A DNA stretch of 64,000 bases from Cunninghamia lanceolata (lineage: Eukaryota; Streptophyta; Pinopsida; Cupressales; Cupressaceae). The position numbers were made by a program, and so were the translations under genes. Shown here piece by piece: positions 43,945 through 55,100 of this stretch. The stretch covers positions 1,116,001 through 1,180,000 of the forward strand of contig BSBN01001753.1 in the NCBI GenBank assembly GCA_027924645.1. Direction: 5' to 3'. Under the pieces are notes generated by a model. That model saw nothing but the letters and a program-made list of their open reading frames with translations. It searched no databases and was not told the origin of the DNA. Numbering within the stretch: the stretch's first letter is position 1; each line of letters opens with the position of its first letter.

Positions 43945-46900
43945 ATGGCTACTCCAAACATAGTTAAGATCTCTGATAGACCTCGCCCCTCATTCAAGAA
44001 ACATCCCTACAAATCGTTGGAGGTAGATCCACTAGGAGCCTTCTCTAGTGTTCCCCACGGAGTCTTACATACTGAAGATATTAGGGTTTACATACACGCA
44101 AACATTGAGGAATTTGGGGAATTCAAATTAAGAGACCTCTATCACAAACAACTGATAGACAATGCTTTTGAGCTCAAACCAGAGTATAAGGGTATCCAGA
44201 AGAAACAATTTGAGCAATTCATTCATTTCCCTAGCTTTGAAGAAGATGAATGGGTCCGGTATGTACTGAGCAGGATGCATGACAACTTCCTTTGGCTAGA
44301 TAGACCCTGCAAGATCACAAAAGAAGCAATTAGAGCAGTAACTGGTCTATACTCTTCCGGGGGGGTACCTATCCTCAAATCTGTCAAGAACAACGTTGTA
44401 ACTGAGGCCACCGGATCAAAATATGATAAGAGGGCAATGACCATTGAAGATATTTTGGATCCGGATATCAAATATGCATCAATGATAATAGGATACAAGA
44501 TTTATCACTCCAGCAGGGAGAATTCTGTATCCGGAACTGCAATATACACAGCATATGAAATGCTAAGAAAGAATGCAGATTATGATCTTTGTGAACTACT
44601 ACTAAGCCAATTGATGGAAAATGTACAGAAAATCAAGAAAGACAAGAAGAACTCCTTTAAGTATGGTACTCTCATTGTATGTCTATTCTTTTACTTCATG
44701 AATGAGCTACCCGGAACAAGTGGATGGGTATGGCAGAATGACAAACCTGTTGCAGTCCAGATAAGAGACTATTTGCATGGACTTGGGGATGCAAAAGCGA
44801 GAAATACAGCTCTATGGGGATACTTCAAAAACTTTCAGAGCATGATGCAAGCAAGAGAGAGAATTCCCCAGTCTCTCATTGAGAAATACAAGGACTCAGT
44901 ATGTTTTATGGTTGACACTGATCAGTGCCTAATGGAGGCAGTAGAGCCAAGGACTGTCTGGATCATGCCCATGGGGTATGAAGTTGATGAACAGATAGTA
45001 GAGCTGCATGTTCAACACATGCTAAGTCAGCCCAAAGATCCTAAGGCAGAAAGGTTTGGAACCTTTGAGGAGCTGAGCGTGAAATTACATGTAGAACTCA
45101 GGGAACCTGAGATTAAAAGAAAAGTGAGAAAAGAAGTAGAGCACATTGCTCAAGGCCTAGGCATCTCAAAAGAGGCACTTGATGCCAGCCGGGAAAAGAG
45201 GAGAAAGGCTGAGGAAGAAGAGAAAAGCAAAGAAAGTGCTCCGGTTGAAACCCCCACCCGGACCAGATCATCAAAGAGATCTGCACCTTCCACAACCAAA
45301 AGCTCAAAACCGGAAGTCCAGGCATCCGGTAAAAGATCCAAGACAAAAGCATCAAGGGCTTATGAAAGCCAAAAGGATGAAGAGGAGACAGAATCAGATG
45401 AAGGAGTAAGAGAAGTAAAGAAACAGAAAAAGAAAGGATCCGGTAAGCCCTCCACAGGCCAAGACAAGGAGGAAATGGCAGAGGTAACTGTTGAAAAGCC
45501 CACTCTGTCACTAGAGAGCATAATCAAGTCGGTCACGGTGGATGGAAACCTTCAACCAATGACTGAATCCTATGATGACTTCAGTGAGGCAGACCAAAAG
45601 ACTCTGCAGGAAGCCACAGTTAAATATCTGAACACATACAATAAGGCTTTCATTGAGATCATATCACTCATTCCTAAAAGCCTAGAGAAGGAAATGGAAG
45701 TAAGAAAGAATAATGCTCATGCCAAAGATCTTGAGATCCGGGAGCAGATAGCTATTCAGCTATATCCTCAAATTGATCCCAAGACAATGAACATGATCTT
45801 CAAGGACTGCAGAGATGAGTTCAGAAGTAAAGCCAGGATGAATCAGCTCATGCTTGGTGAGACTGACAAAGTGGCACAAGAGACAGAAGAGATCCTCCGG
45901 AAGGCCTTCAAAAGGTTCAATCTTCCTGTTGTAGAGGACTTAGGTGCAGAAACAGCTGCTGATTTGGAATCTTCTGTTCCGGAAGAAGTGAGCCATGAAC
46001 AGACAAGTGAGGACTTGGGACCCTCTGCTCCAGAAGAAGTGGCCCATGAGCAAGCAAGCATCTCTCCTCCGGTTTCCCCTACAGTCTCCGGATCCAAAGA
46101 AGAAGAGCAGTTGCAGGAGAAGGAAGCAGTGGTGACAGACAAAGAGGTTGACAGTTCTAAGACTGCAGAAGAAAAGAAACATCTGTCTCCGGCAAGAGAC
46201 ACTGCACAAACTGTTCAACAATTTTTGAGCAAAGAAACTCTAGAGATTGATGAACCGGAGCTTCTAAAAGGTCCATTTGATTTTGACTCTCTCTCTCCGG
46301 TACAAACAATGAAGATAGCTTCATTTGCAAATGCCAAGGCAAATGAAAAGCTCCTGAAGTCTCATATGGAAGACTGTGAGTTGATAGAGGCTGCTTCCGG
46401 AGTACTTGTAAAGATCATGCCATCAATCCAAATAGATCCGACAGCCTCCACTTCCGGTAATCTAAAAACCTTAGTCAGCAGTATTGATACACATTTTAAT
46501 TCTCTAGAAAAATCAGCTGAAGAAAAGGTCCGGAAGGAATTTTTGGATAAGAGATTTTCTGAAATATTAGAATTAATCTCTAAGGATAGGAAGATTGTAA
46601 GCATTGGAATAAAGAGTTTAGAAAATGCTCTTAAGGATGGCGGTGACATCTACAAATTTTGTATATCTTGGTCAAAGGCAACAGCAGCAATTGACAAGAA
46701 AATAAAAGAGGAACAGGACAAGCTTCAAAGCTTATCTCAAAGTTTTGATCCTCTCTCTTCCTCTATAATAAATCAAGAATGTCAGACTATTGCAGTCTTG
46801 AATGAAATAAAGAATCTTGAGAAGGAGAGGAAGAACATTACCAACCGGATGGGAGAACTTAGAAGGATTATAGTCCCTAAGTTGGAAACTATGCATGAGG

Positions 46901-47079
46901 CCATCAGTGATGCCCAGACCACCGCCCATACAAAAGATCCGACAGATCTCAGGCGGGCAGAAGCTTTTGCATTTTTGTTGAGTGGTCACATTTCAATCTT
47001 GGACAGAATGAAGCTAAGTTGGGCTACTGAAATGGTTCAACTGCAGACATCCTTTGCAGACATTCTGCAGTATATGTGA
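43945..47079 (+). CDS. Large unrecognised protein of Element 2 (1044 aa)
   Basis: I do not recognise a characterised family. Residues 1 to about 385 are globular-looking (YKSLEVDPLGAFSSVP, FLWLDRPCKITKEAIRAVTG, LIVCLFFYFMNELPGTSGW). Their general style resembles proteins annotated as putative plant transposon proteins; this is a weak impression. Residues about 400-515 are Lys/Arg/Ser/Glu-rich with likely nuclear-localisation runs (KKQKKKGSGK). Residues 515-1044 are helical, with an acidic segment carrying an imperfect repeat (VPEEVSHEQ / APEEVAHEQ near 675-700) and coiled-coil stretches at the end (LNEIKNLEKERKNITNRM). It occupies the place of pol but has no protease, IN, RT or RH motif. The frame is fully open in an element with nearly identical LTRs. 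Confidence 0.85.
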   Translation: MATPNIVKISDRPRPSFKKHPYKSLEVDPLGAFSSVPHGVLHTEDIRVYIHANIEEFGEFKLRDLYHKQLIDNAFELKPEYKGIQKKQFEQFIHFPSFEEDEWVRYVLSRMHDNFLWLDRPCKITKEAIRAVTGLYSSGGVPILKSVKNNVVTEATGSKYDKRAMTIEDILDPDIKYASMIIGYKIYHSSRENSVSGTAIYTAYEMLRKNADYDLCELLLSQLMENVQKIKKDKKNSFKYGTLIVCLFFYFMNELPGTSGWVWQNDKPVAVQIRDYLHGLGDAKARNTALWGYFKNFQSMMQARERIPQSLIEKYKDSVCFMVDTDQCLMEAVEPRTVWIMPMGYEVDEQIVELHVQHMLSQPKDPKAERFGTFEELSVKLHVELREPEIKRKVRKEVEHIAQGLGISKEALDASREKRRKAEEEEKSKESAPVETPTRTRSSKRSAPSTTKSSKPEVQASGKRSKTKASRAYESQKDEEETESDEGVREVKKQKKKGSGKPSTGQDKEEMAEVTVEKPTLSLESIIKSVTVDGNLQPMTESYDDFSEADQKTLQEATVKYLNTYNKAFIEIISLIPKSLEKEMEVRKNNAHAKDLEIREQIAIQLYPQIDPKTMNMIFKDCRDEFRSKARMNQLMLGETDKVAQETEEILRKAFKRFNLPVVEDLGAETAADLESSVPEEVSHEQTSEDLGPSAPEEVAHEQASISPPVSPTVSGSKEEEQLQEKEAVVTDKEVDSSKTAEEKKHLSPARDTAQTVQQFLSKETLEIDEPELLKGPFDFDSLSPVQTMKIASFANAKANEKLLKSHMEDCELIEAASGVLVKIMPSIQIDPTASTSGNLKTLVSSIDTHFNSLEKSAEEKVRKEFLDKRFSEILELISKDRKIVSIGIKSLENALKDGGDIYKFCISWSKATAAIDKKIKEEQDKLQSLSQSFDPLSSSIINQECQTIAVLNEIKNLEKERKNITNRMGELRRIIVPKLETMHEAISDAQTTAHTKDPTDLRRAEAFAFLLSGHISILDRMKLSWATEMVQLQTSFADILQYM

Positions 47080-47311
47080 GTATGTAAATATGCGGCTATA
47101 TATAGAAAATTTTTGAAAATTTTGGTGTGCGGACCCTACCCTTTGCCATTGATGTCAAAGGGGGAGAGAGGAGCAGTGAAAAATGAGGAATCCAACTCAG
47201 GGGGAGTTCCGGAAATTGTATATAAAGACAGAGCATCAGCAGAGGGGGAGCATAGTGTAAACACTTAGTCATTTTTCACTAAGTGTTGCCATCAATGCCA
47301 AAGGGGGAGAT
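47080..47311 (+). other. Element 2 3' segment with repeated polypurine tracts and PPT
   Basis: GGGGGAG tracts occur near 47160, 47200, 47243 and 47304; the last (AAAGGGGGAGA, 47300-47310) precedes the 3' LTR by one base. The first is in TTTGCCATTGATGTCAAAGG context, as in Element 1 (7501-7520). Confidence 0.85.
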
Positions 47312-48404
47312 TGTTGGCAAGAGACACTATATGGATTCATGGTTGTTGTCATTGATGGCAACAAAGGTCATCCCACATATCCGCAAGTCATGATATGTCT
47401 CTACCGGAAGTCAGATTGAAGATTGTGGTGGTCCGGTGAACAAGAACAGAGCATGTGGCAAGGTCCGACAGATTGGTCCGGATCTCTCAGAGGAAGTGTC
47501 TTGGTGCAGTGCGGATCTGGGGAAGTCAAGAGGACTATCTTGAGTAGTATATTCCAAGGATTTAGCCTCCGGAGATGGACAAGGAAAAAGATATGAATAG
47601 TTGAGTACCGGATTCCTGAGAGACAGTGAAAACAGAGGAAGAACTGACTGACTGAGTATCAAACTACTTTCTGGATGTGTTACAGATGATGATAAAGGTT
47701 GCGGAGGCATGAATCATGTTTGGCCGACATAATTGATGATATCTACAAGTATATGCTTGATCCGCATTGCTTGGTGAGCAAGGATTCAGCCGACAGAACT
47801 AAGTTTGTAAGAAACTAGACTGTTCCGGATGCCGACTAGAAAGATGATGAAATTACTTGTGCGGATATATATAGAGGATGGATTTAGTTGTAAAGGGTGT
47901 GTAGTGTGTGAGAGGATATGCGAACAAGTCCAGAATAGAGCAGAAGTAACAAGAAAGATCCGGTATGTGAAAGGACAGCAGACTAAAGAACAGAGGAAAG
48001 ATGAAGTGCAGCAGATCAGTATACTGAACCTAACCGGAACTGAACTCCAGCATATGCAGATGCTTCCAATCAGTTCAAGACTGTGATTCTTATCACTTTG
48101 TAAGACAGTGTGTCTTCTTGTAGGCAGTGAGCCTCTTGTGAGCAGTGTGCTCGGGCAGTGAGCCCTAATTGGCAAGTGCCATTTTTGTAATTTCCTATTC
48201 TTCTAACAGAGAATAATTCTTGGGTTAATCACCCCGTGGTTTTCTCCCTTAACAGGGTTTCCACGTCAAAAATACTGTGTCATGTGTTTCTTATTTCATG
48301 GTTAATGTTTTGTGTTTGATTTTATGCTGCTTCAATTAAAAGGAAAGTTTAATAAGGGAAATAATTAGGATAACTGATTCACCCCCCCCTCTCAGTTATC
48401 AACA
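47312..48404 (+). repeat. Element 2 3' LTR
   Basis: 1093 bp, identical to the 5' LTR except for one base seen by eye. Confidence 0.95.
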
Positions 48405-48409
48405 ATGTT

Positions 48410-49490
48410 ACATTCAGTTAGGTCCATGTTGATTTCCTGCATTAAGGTTGATACATGAACATCATTTTGGAGAAGGACCAATCATTATGGCAGTCAAATT
48501 CTTCGAGTTACTTATCCAATTTGTGGTGGTTTATGAAAACAATTAAATTTAAAAATCTCTAATGACTGGGAAGAAACCCTTTTACAGGGGTGTTACTAAC
48601 TTCATATTTCCAAATGTTGGAAGGATTTATAACCATATGCCTTATGGTTTGGGAAATTTTAAAATTTCAATTTTTTGGCGTGAAGTTTACAAAAACAATT
48701 AAACAACGAGTTTTTGTGAAGTCTAAGAGTAATCACTTGACAAGGTGTTTCATAACATTGTTATGGACAATCTGTCAAGATTTCGTCAAAATAAATTATT
48801 CTAGTCAAAAGTTATGTGTATTCCGCCATTGTTTGTGCTTGTACATTTACTGAATTAATGCATTTGCAATGGAGGTTGCGAAATAAAGAAAAGTGGTTTC
48901 ACTAGTCTATGCAAAATTTTAACTTTTGACAATTTCTAAGTTGAGATAAAGGTCAGTCTCATATACAAGAGCTTGTATCCGCAAGTTGTAAATTTCAAAA
49001 AAGTTTCATGCATACGAGAAAATACAAGGGGTTATGAAACTAGACAACTTGTGGATTTTTCTAACTCCTTCCCCGTAATGTTATATTCAAAGTGAATGCA
49101 AGTTATAATTTTTAATAACTTGAGGAAAGTTATACAAGGAGAAGTTAGTTATTTTAAGTTGTGGGTTTGTCTATGTTGAAGCAATATAGGAACTTTCACA
49201 AGTTGATATCACTTGTAAAGTTAGTTATTCTAACTTATGAAATTATCCAACTCCAAGGAAAGTATTACTTTTAAAATCTAATAACTCAACGATGTGACTA
49301 AAAGCGAAGTTGTGACTTTTCCTAACTCATCGAATTGCATTAAAAAGATTGAAGTCTTCAACAACTTCTGAGAAGTTAGTTATTCTAACTTATTGATTTA
49401 GCAAATCAACTTGTGTTTTTTAGGAAATCGAGAAATAAATGCTTGCACATTTTGCTAAATTCAAAATTAAGTCTCCTCCATGACCCAACA
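48410..49490. other. Interval without genes
   Basis: The first ~80 bp continue the open minus-strand fragment split by Element 2. The rest is AT-rich with several AGTTAGTTATTCTAACTTA-type words (near 49145, 49220 and 49375). No domain was recognised. Confidence 0.4.
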
Positions 49491-49499
49491 AAACCTCCT

Positions 49500-50007
49500 A
49501 TATGTATGGAGGACACTGGAGTGGATATGGACACATAGACAAGGCTCGTGAAATTTTTAATAGAATGCCTCAAAGAGATGTCATCTCATAGAATGCAACA
49601 ATGCATTATTGAGGATGAAGATGTTTTAGTAAGCATCACCAATGCCATAGATTGTGAGGAGTACATGTGACATTGTGTTTCTTTGATTTTTTTTTTAGGT
49701 TGTGAGAGGGTGATCGGGTGTTTCAATGGTTGCCCTACCAGTCCTCTTTAACAATGATGAAGAGGATTAATCAGCAAAAGCTCTGGACAAAAGATATGCA
49801 GGGTTTGTGACAGTAAGAAGAAAGATAAAGAAAAATGAATTGCTAGTAAAAGTGTCTCAAAAATATGGTATGTCATGGAATGCAATGATTGTAGGATACA
49901 CATGAGGTAGTTTTTTTTAACATGGTTTTATACATTTGCAAGACTTGCACACATTAGATTCATTGGAAATGCTCTAGGATGATATGCAAAATGTGGAACT
50001 ATAGACA
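49500..50007 (+). pseudogene. Pentatricopeptide repeat (PPR) gene relic
   Basis: PPR proteins of the E/DYW type bind organellar RNA. Three PPR-like pieces are visible: GYGHIDKAREIFNRMPQRDV followed by IS*NA (49526-49597, TGG changed to TAG in the usual SWNA); YGMSWNAMIVGYT (near 49863); and GNALG*YAKCGTIDM (49966-50009) in place of GNALVDMYAKCG. Frames differ and stops are present. The relic is cut by Element 3 at 50008, so its remainder should lie beyond the nested elements to the right. Confidence 0.75.
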
Positions 50008-51910
50008 TGTTAAACACACTAGGATACTGAGAGGGGAGGGTGAATTAGTATCTAAACAACTTCAACTTATCCGGAGCATATTAAAACTTAAGCATTACAG
50101 TATTAAGATAAGCATGAAAGATTAACACAATGCACATCAACACATAACACCAGATATACGTGGAAAATCCAAGAATGGAAAAACCACGGTGAGGATTAAA
50201 TCACAATATATGAAGCTCAAATAACAACTTTGTTTTAGGGCTACAACCCAAGGAAGCTACTACTCCCTGCTGACTTTGTTTTAGGGCTACAACCCAAGGA
50301 AGCTACTACTCCCTAAAAACATTGCTTTAGGGTCACTCCCAAGGAAGCTACTGCTCCCTAAATACTTTGTTTTAGGGTCACTCCCAAGGAAGCTACTACT
50401 CCCTAAATTGAGAACATATTTAGAACATATTATAGTATGACAGTCTTTCTAATGTCTAAAAATTGATATTGAAATTCACACCTTTGATGATTGCAATACT
50501 ACCTCTTCACACTTCCTTCTGATGATTAGATTAGTTAGGCACACTCTTCACTTGATCACTATAACATATAAGCCTTCAAGATGAATCAAGACAACATCTA
50601 CAACTTTTGCTCTTTCTCCTTCAGTCGCACATCATAATACAGTCATTCTGCTCTTTTTATTGCTTGTGAACCTTATCAATTATTTTACAATCACACTTCA
50701 CCTAACTCAATTTGATTTACAATTTATACAAGATATTATATTGACTGCATTGCTTGTCAGCCAGAGACAACATGAAAAATACATTTACAAGTTGGTCAGA
50801 CAACACACAACATGAAACATGTAGAGGACAAGTCCTAAACAAGACTACACGCTACACCAGCAGAAGAGCCATGCCTTGCGGACCTTAACACTTGCTTAAT
50901 TAGGTCCAAAATATCCTTCACAACATCAAACATCAAGGAATTACATCCGCACACTCTGCTCATTTGAAAATAGGATAGCCTTAAGCAAAGATATATGAAA
51001 CTCGAAGCATAACGACCATAGCAACTTGAAAACCTTGTGCGTTACTGGAAACAAGAAAGATCTTCATGAAACTTTTCTAGATGAGTCTATAGGACTCATA
51101 CAACATCTACAAAGACTCCTTTACCCCCAGACTTCAAATATTTTGCACCACATATCTTTAATCATGAACTCTGAGAACAACCTGTCATCCAGAACAATCT
51201 GCAACATATTGTCATTGAGAAAATGAGCTTGCAAACCACCAAGAACTTTGAAACTGCAAGGACGCATGTAATATACATTCATAAACATGTCCAAAAAATT
51301 GTAAATCCAAATATTCACATCCAGAGGAATGCAGAGCATTCCAACAGGCCTTCAACACTAGCTCACTCTGTTAGAACACATGTCGGTACTCTACCATGCA
51401 TAACTTTCACAGCGAAAGGACAAATGATCTAAAGCTTTGGGATTATGACCTTCACTACATCTTAAACATAGTTTCAGAACTGCACAACCATATCTCCAAA
51501 TGTGGAGGAATACAAAGCATTCTATTGTTGTATAGTAGTTGTCTTCAACACTATCTTCAAACTGCAAAACACTCTTCCGATAATCCAATCATCATGAAAC
51601 TTGGATCAAGCCACCAGTAACATCTTCTTATCATTAGTAGCACATCAAATCATCTTAGTGCTTCTAATTCCCATATTAATATAACTTTATATTCAATTCT
51701 GCATTGATCAAGGCATGACATCCAACCATGAACTTCAGTAATCTCAGTATATTCAACATGACATCCAACTATGAACTGTATCTTCGCTGCTGGATAGGAC
51801 ATGACATCCAACCATGAACACCATCACACATCCAAGATAGTGTTGACATCAATGACAACCTTGTGATAGTGTTGACATCAATGACAACCCTAGGAACCAT
51901 ATGTGTATCA
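50008..51910 (-). repeat. Element 3 3' LTR
   Basis: 1903 bp (plus-strand ends TGTTAAACACAC and ATGTGTATCA). It contains an array of four ~45-bp units with CAAGGAAGCTACTACTCCCT (about 50230-50410), the CCACGGTG/AAAACC U5 hairpin region, and near its inner end a tandem duplication of a GATAGTGTTGACATCAATGA-type unit (51836 and 51865). Confidence 0.85.
50225..50412. repeat. Four ~45-bp repeats in the Element 3 LTR
   Basis: Units contain TTTAGGG, CCCAAGGAAGCTACT and CTCCCT. Two carry GGG-TCACT-CCC (50330-50340 and 50375-50385), the reverse-strand form of the AGTGA-loop hairpin seen in the other copia LTRs. The same array is in the 5' LTR at about 56513-56700. Confidence 0.8.
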
Positions 51911-52198
51911 ATCTCACCCTTTGGCATTGATGGTAACACATACATGCACATTTCTCCCCCTTTGTCATCAAGGACAAAGGGAAACCACTACCTACTCATC
52001 AGTGACCACATACCTACACATTATTTCTTAGAGCATGACTTATTGCAACAAATAAACTCCCCCTATCATCAGCAACCACTACCTACTCCCACTGAGAGGT
52101 AGCCACCATCAGTCCAAGAAGAAGATATAACATGAACTCCCCTAGACAGATGCACCATTATGTATCTAGCAAGAAGAAGGGGAAATTACCCCTAACCT
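51911..52198 (-). other. Element 3 polypurine region
   Basis: The minus strand shows AAAGGGTGAGAT just before the 3' LTR (51912-51923), plus further GGGGGAG tracts near 51950 and 52052. The 18-bp arms at 51870-51887 and 51921-51938 form the same junction hairpin as in Elements 1 and 2. Confidence 0.65.
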
Positions 52199-55100
52199 CT
52201 ATTGGAGATCCTCAAAAGTGTCCTTTGCAAGAGCCTTTGTGAAAATATCTGCAATCTGATCCTTTGTTGGAACATATTCCAACTTCACTTCTTTATCTAT
52301 AACCTTCTCTCTCAAAAAGTGATACCTGATTTCTATGTGCTTGGTTCTAGAATGCATCACTAGATTCTTGGAAATATTGATAGCACTTGTATTGTCACAC
52401 AAAATAGGAATGGGCTCATCATACAATACCTTGATATCTTTTAGGATTTGGTACATCCACAACACTTGTATACAGCAAGATGCTGCTGCAATGTACTATG
52501 CCTCTATAGTTGATTTAAGGACACTAAATCTTTCTTCTTACTCTGACATGAAACCAATCTTCTCCCTAAAAATAAAGCACCGCCACTTGTACTCCTATCA
52601 TCAACACAACCAGCCCAATCAGCATCAATGTAGGCACTTAAATCAAATTCATTACCTCTTGGATACCATAAGCCATAATATGGAGTTCCTTTCAAGTATC
52701 TGAATATCCTTTTCACTACCTTCTCATGTGTTTGCTTGGGATTAGCTTGATATCTGGCAACCACACATACTACATGCATAATATCAGGTCTAGAAGAAGT
52801 CAAGTACAATAATCCTCCAATCATAGATCTATAGATAGTCTGATCCACCTTCAGAGACTCATCATCCTTTCTCAAGAGGCATCCAATGACCATGGGAGTC
52901 CTCGCTGGTTTTGAATCCTCCATACCAAACTTCTTCAACAATTCTTTTATGTACTTAGCTTGAGAAATAAAGATACCATCATCTAGCTAAGCAATTTGAA
53001 GTCTAAGGAAGAAAGACATCTCACCAATCATAGACATCTCAAACTCTTTTTGCATCTCCTATGCAAACTTCTTACACATATCATCATCTCCACCAAAGAT
53101 GATGGCATCAACATATACTGTAACTATTAATATCATGTCTCCTTCTTCCTTGATGTAAAGATTCTATCTGTAGTACCTTTCTTGAAGCCTTGCTGAAGTA
53201 AGTACTTGTCTAGCCTAGCACGTCAGGCCCTAGGTACTTGCTTGAGACCATACAAATCTTTCTTGAGTCTGTACACATTGCCCAAATCTTTTGATAACTA
53301 GAAACCATTTGGTTGTTCAATATAAACCTCTTCCTCTAGATCACCATTCAAGAAAGCTAACTTAACATCCATTAGATATACCTTGAGGTTCTTATGAGCA
53401 GCAAGAGCAAGGAACATTCTAATTACCTCCATCCTAGCTACTAGAGAAAAAGTCTCCTCAAAGTCAATGCCTTCAACTTGTGTGTATCCTTTGTATACCA
53501 ATCTTGATTTGTTCCTTACAACTTCTCCTTCTTCATTCAGCTTGTTCTAGAACACCTACATTGTTCCTATAACATTCTTATTTGTTGGTCTAGGAACCAA
53601 TCCCCATGTCTGATTCTTCTCAGTCTGATTCAATTCTTCTTCCATGGCCTTTATCCATCCATCATCTTTGTTAGCATCATCAAATGTTTTAGGTTCTACT
53701 TTTGATAACAAACACAATTTACTTGCTTATGTGTCTTAGCAAGCCTTCTCCTTGTCTGCACAACTTCATCCTTATCTCCAATGATCTAGTATGTTGAGTG
53801 CTTCTTCTGAACATACTTTGTTGGAGTCTTAGGCATCTACTCTGGTTCTTGTTCCTTTTCTTCTTTCACTTCTTCTTCCTTTTTAATGCATGGAAAGATA
53901 TTAGATTCAGAGTCCTCTGATTCTTGTGAGATCTGATACAGGTCTTCATCTACCTTGACATTTGTGCTTTCAATCATCTTTCCCAACCTCTTGTTGTAGC
54001 ATCTATAAGACTTGCTTCTGGTTGAGTAACCAAGAAAGATTCCTTCATCACTTCTTGAATCAAACTTTCCTAGGTATTCTTCATCTCTTTTGATATAGCA
54101 TTTGCTTCCAATTATCCTGAAGTATCTAACAGCGGGAGGTCTTCCATACCATAGCTCATAAGGGGTCTTAGTGTTGTTGACCCTCAGTTGCACTCTATTA
54201 ATTAGATAGACAGCAGTGTGAATTGCCTCCTTCTAGTACATATCAGGTAGATTTGCATCTTTCAACATTGCCCTGGCCATCTCTTGCATATTCCTATTCT
54301 TCCTTTACACTACCCCATTTTGTTGAGAGGTCCTAGGAGTTGACAAATGTCTCCTAATACAATGATCTTCAAAAAACTTTTCAAATTCATTTGAAGTAAA
54401 CTCACCTCCTCTATCAGACCTTAAGCACTTGATCTTAGCATCCACTTCATTTTCAACCATAGCTTTGAACACCTTAAATTTATCAACGGCATCTAAGTTT
54501 TCTCTTAAGAAAGTAAACCAAGTCATTTTAGAATAATCATCAATAAGCAACATAAAATACCTCTCACCTTGTTGACTCTTTACTCTTGTAGGGCCACAAA
54601 TCAGTGTGAATTAGCTCCAATGGATTTGAAGAAGAATACTCTTTGTTTTTAAAACTTGTCTTTGTCTGCTTTCCCATTTGACATTCCTTGCATACTATGT
54701 TTGCAGGCTTGATTATCTTAAGCATGTCTCTCACTACATGAGTAGAGATGATCTTTACCATATTATGAAAATTGTTGTGTCCCATTCTTTTGTGCCATAG
54801 CCAACACTCACTAGATTGAGCCAACAAACATGTTCTTCCATTTACCTCCTTCAGACATGATAGATATCACCATATGTCTGATACCTTCTGCAACTAGTTT
54901 TCCAGACCCTAGCTTCCTGATTTCACAACCCTTGGCATGAAAGGTGAGATTATACCCTTTGCTGCATATCTAACTAACACTTAGAAGATTGTGTTTTAGC
55001 CCTTTGACATAGAGGACATCCTTAGTCCTATTCTTCCCATCAATAGTTATAGGACATTTTCCATAGATTTGTGTTGACTCATCACCACCAAACTTGACAG

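Larger units (their letters stand above)
40955..48404 (+). mobile_element. Element 2: young LTR retrotransposon lacking pol, two long ORFs
   Basis: The 7450-bp element has two 1093-bp LTRs (TGTTGGCAAG...TATCAACA) and a perfect TSD, ATGTT, at 40950-40954 and 48405-48409. It has an initiator-Met primer site and a PPT before the 3' LTR. I saw a single LTR difference (CCGG at about 41315 versus CTGG at about 47672), so it inserted very recently. There is no protease, integrase, RT or RNase H anywhere inside, so it must use proteins in trans. The R/U5 half of its LTR, the primer-site spacing and the PPT match Element 1. Confidence 0.95.
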
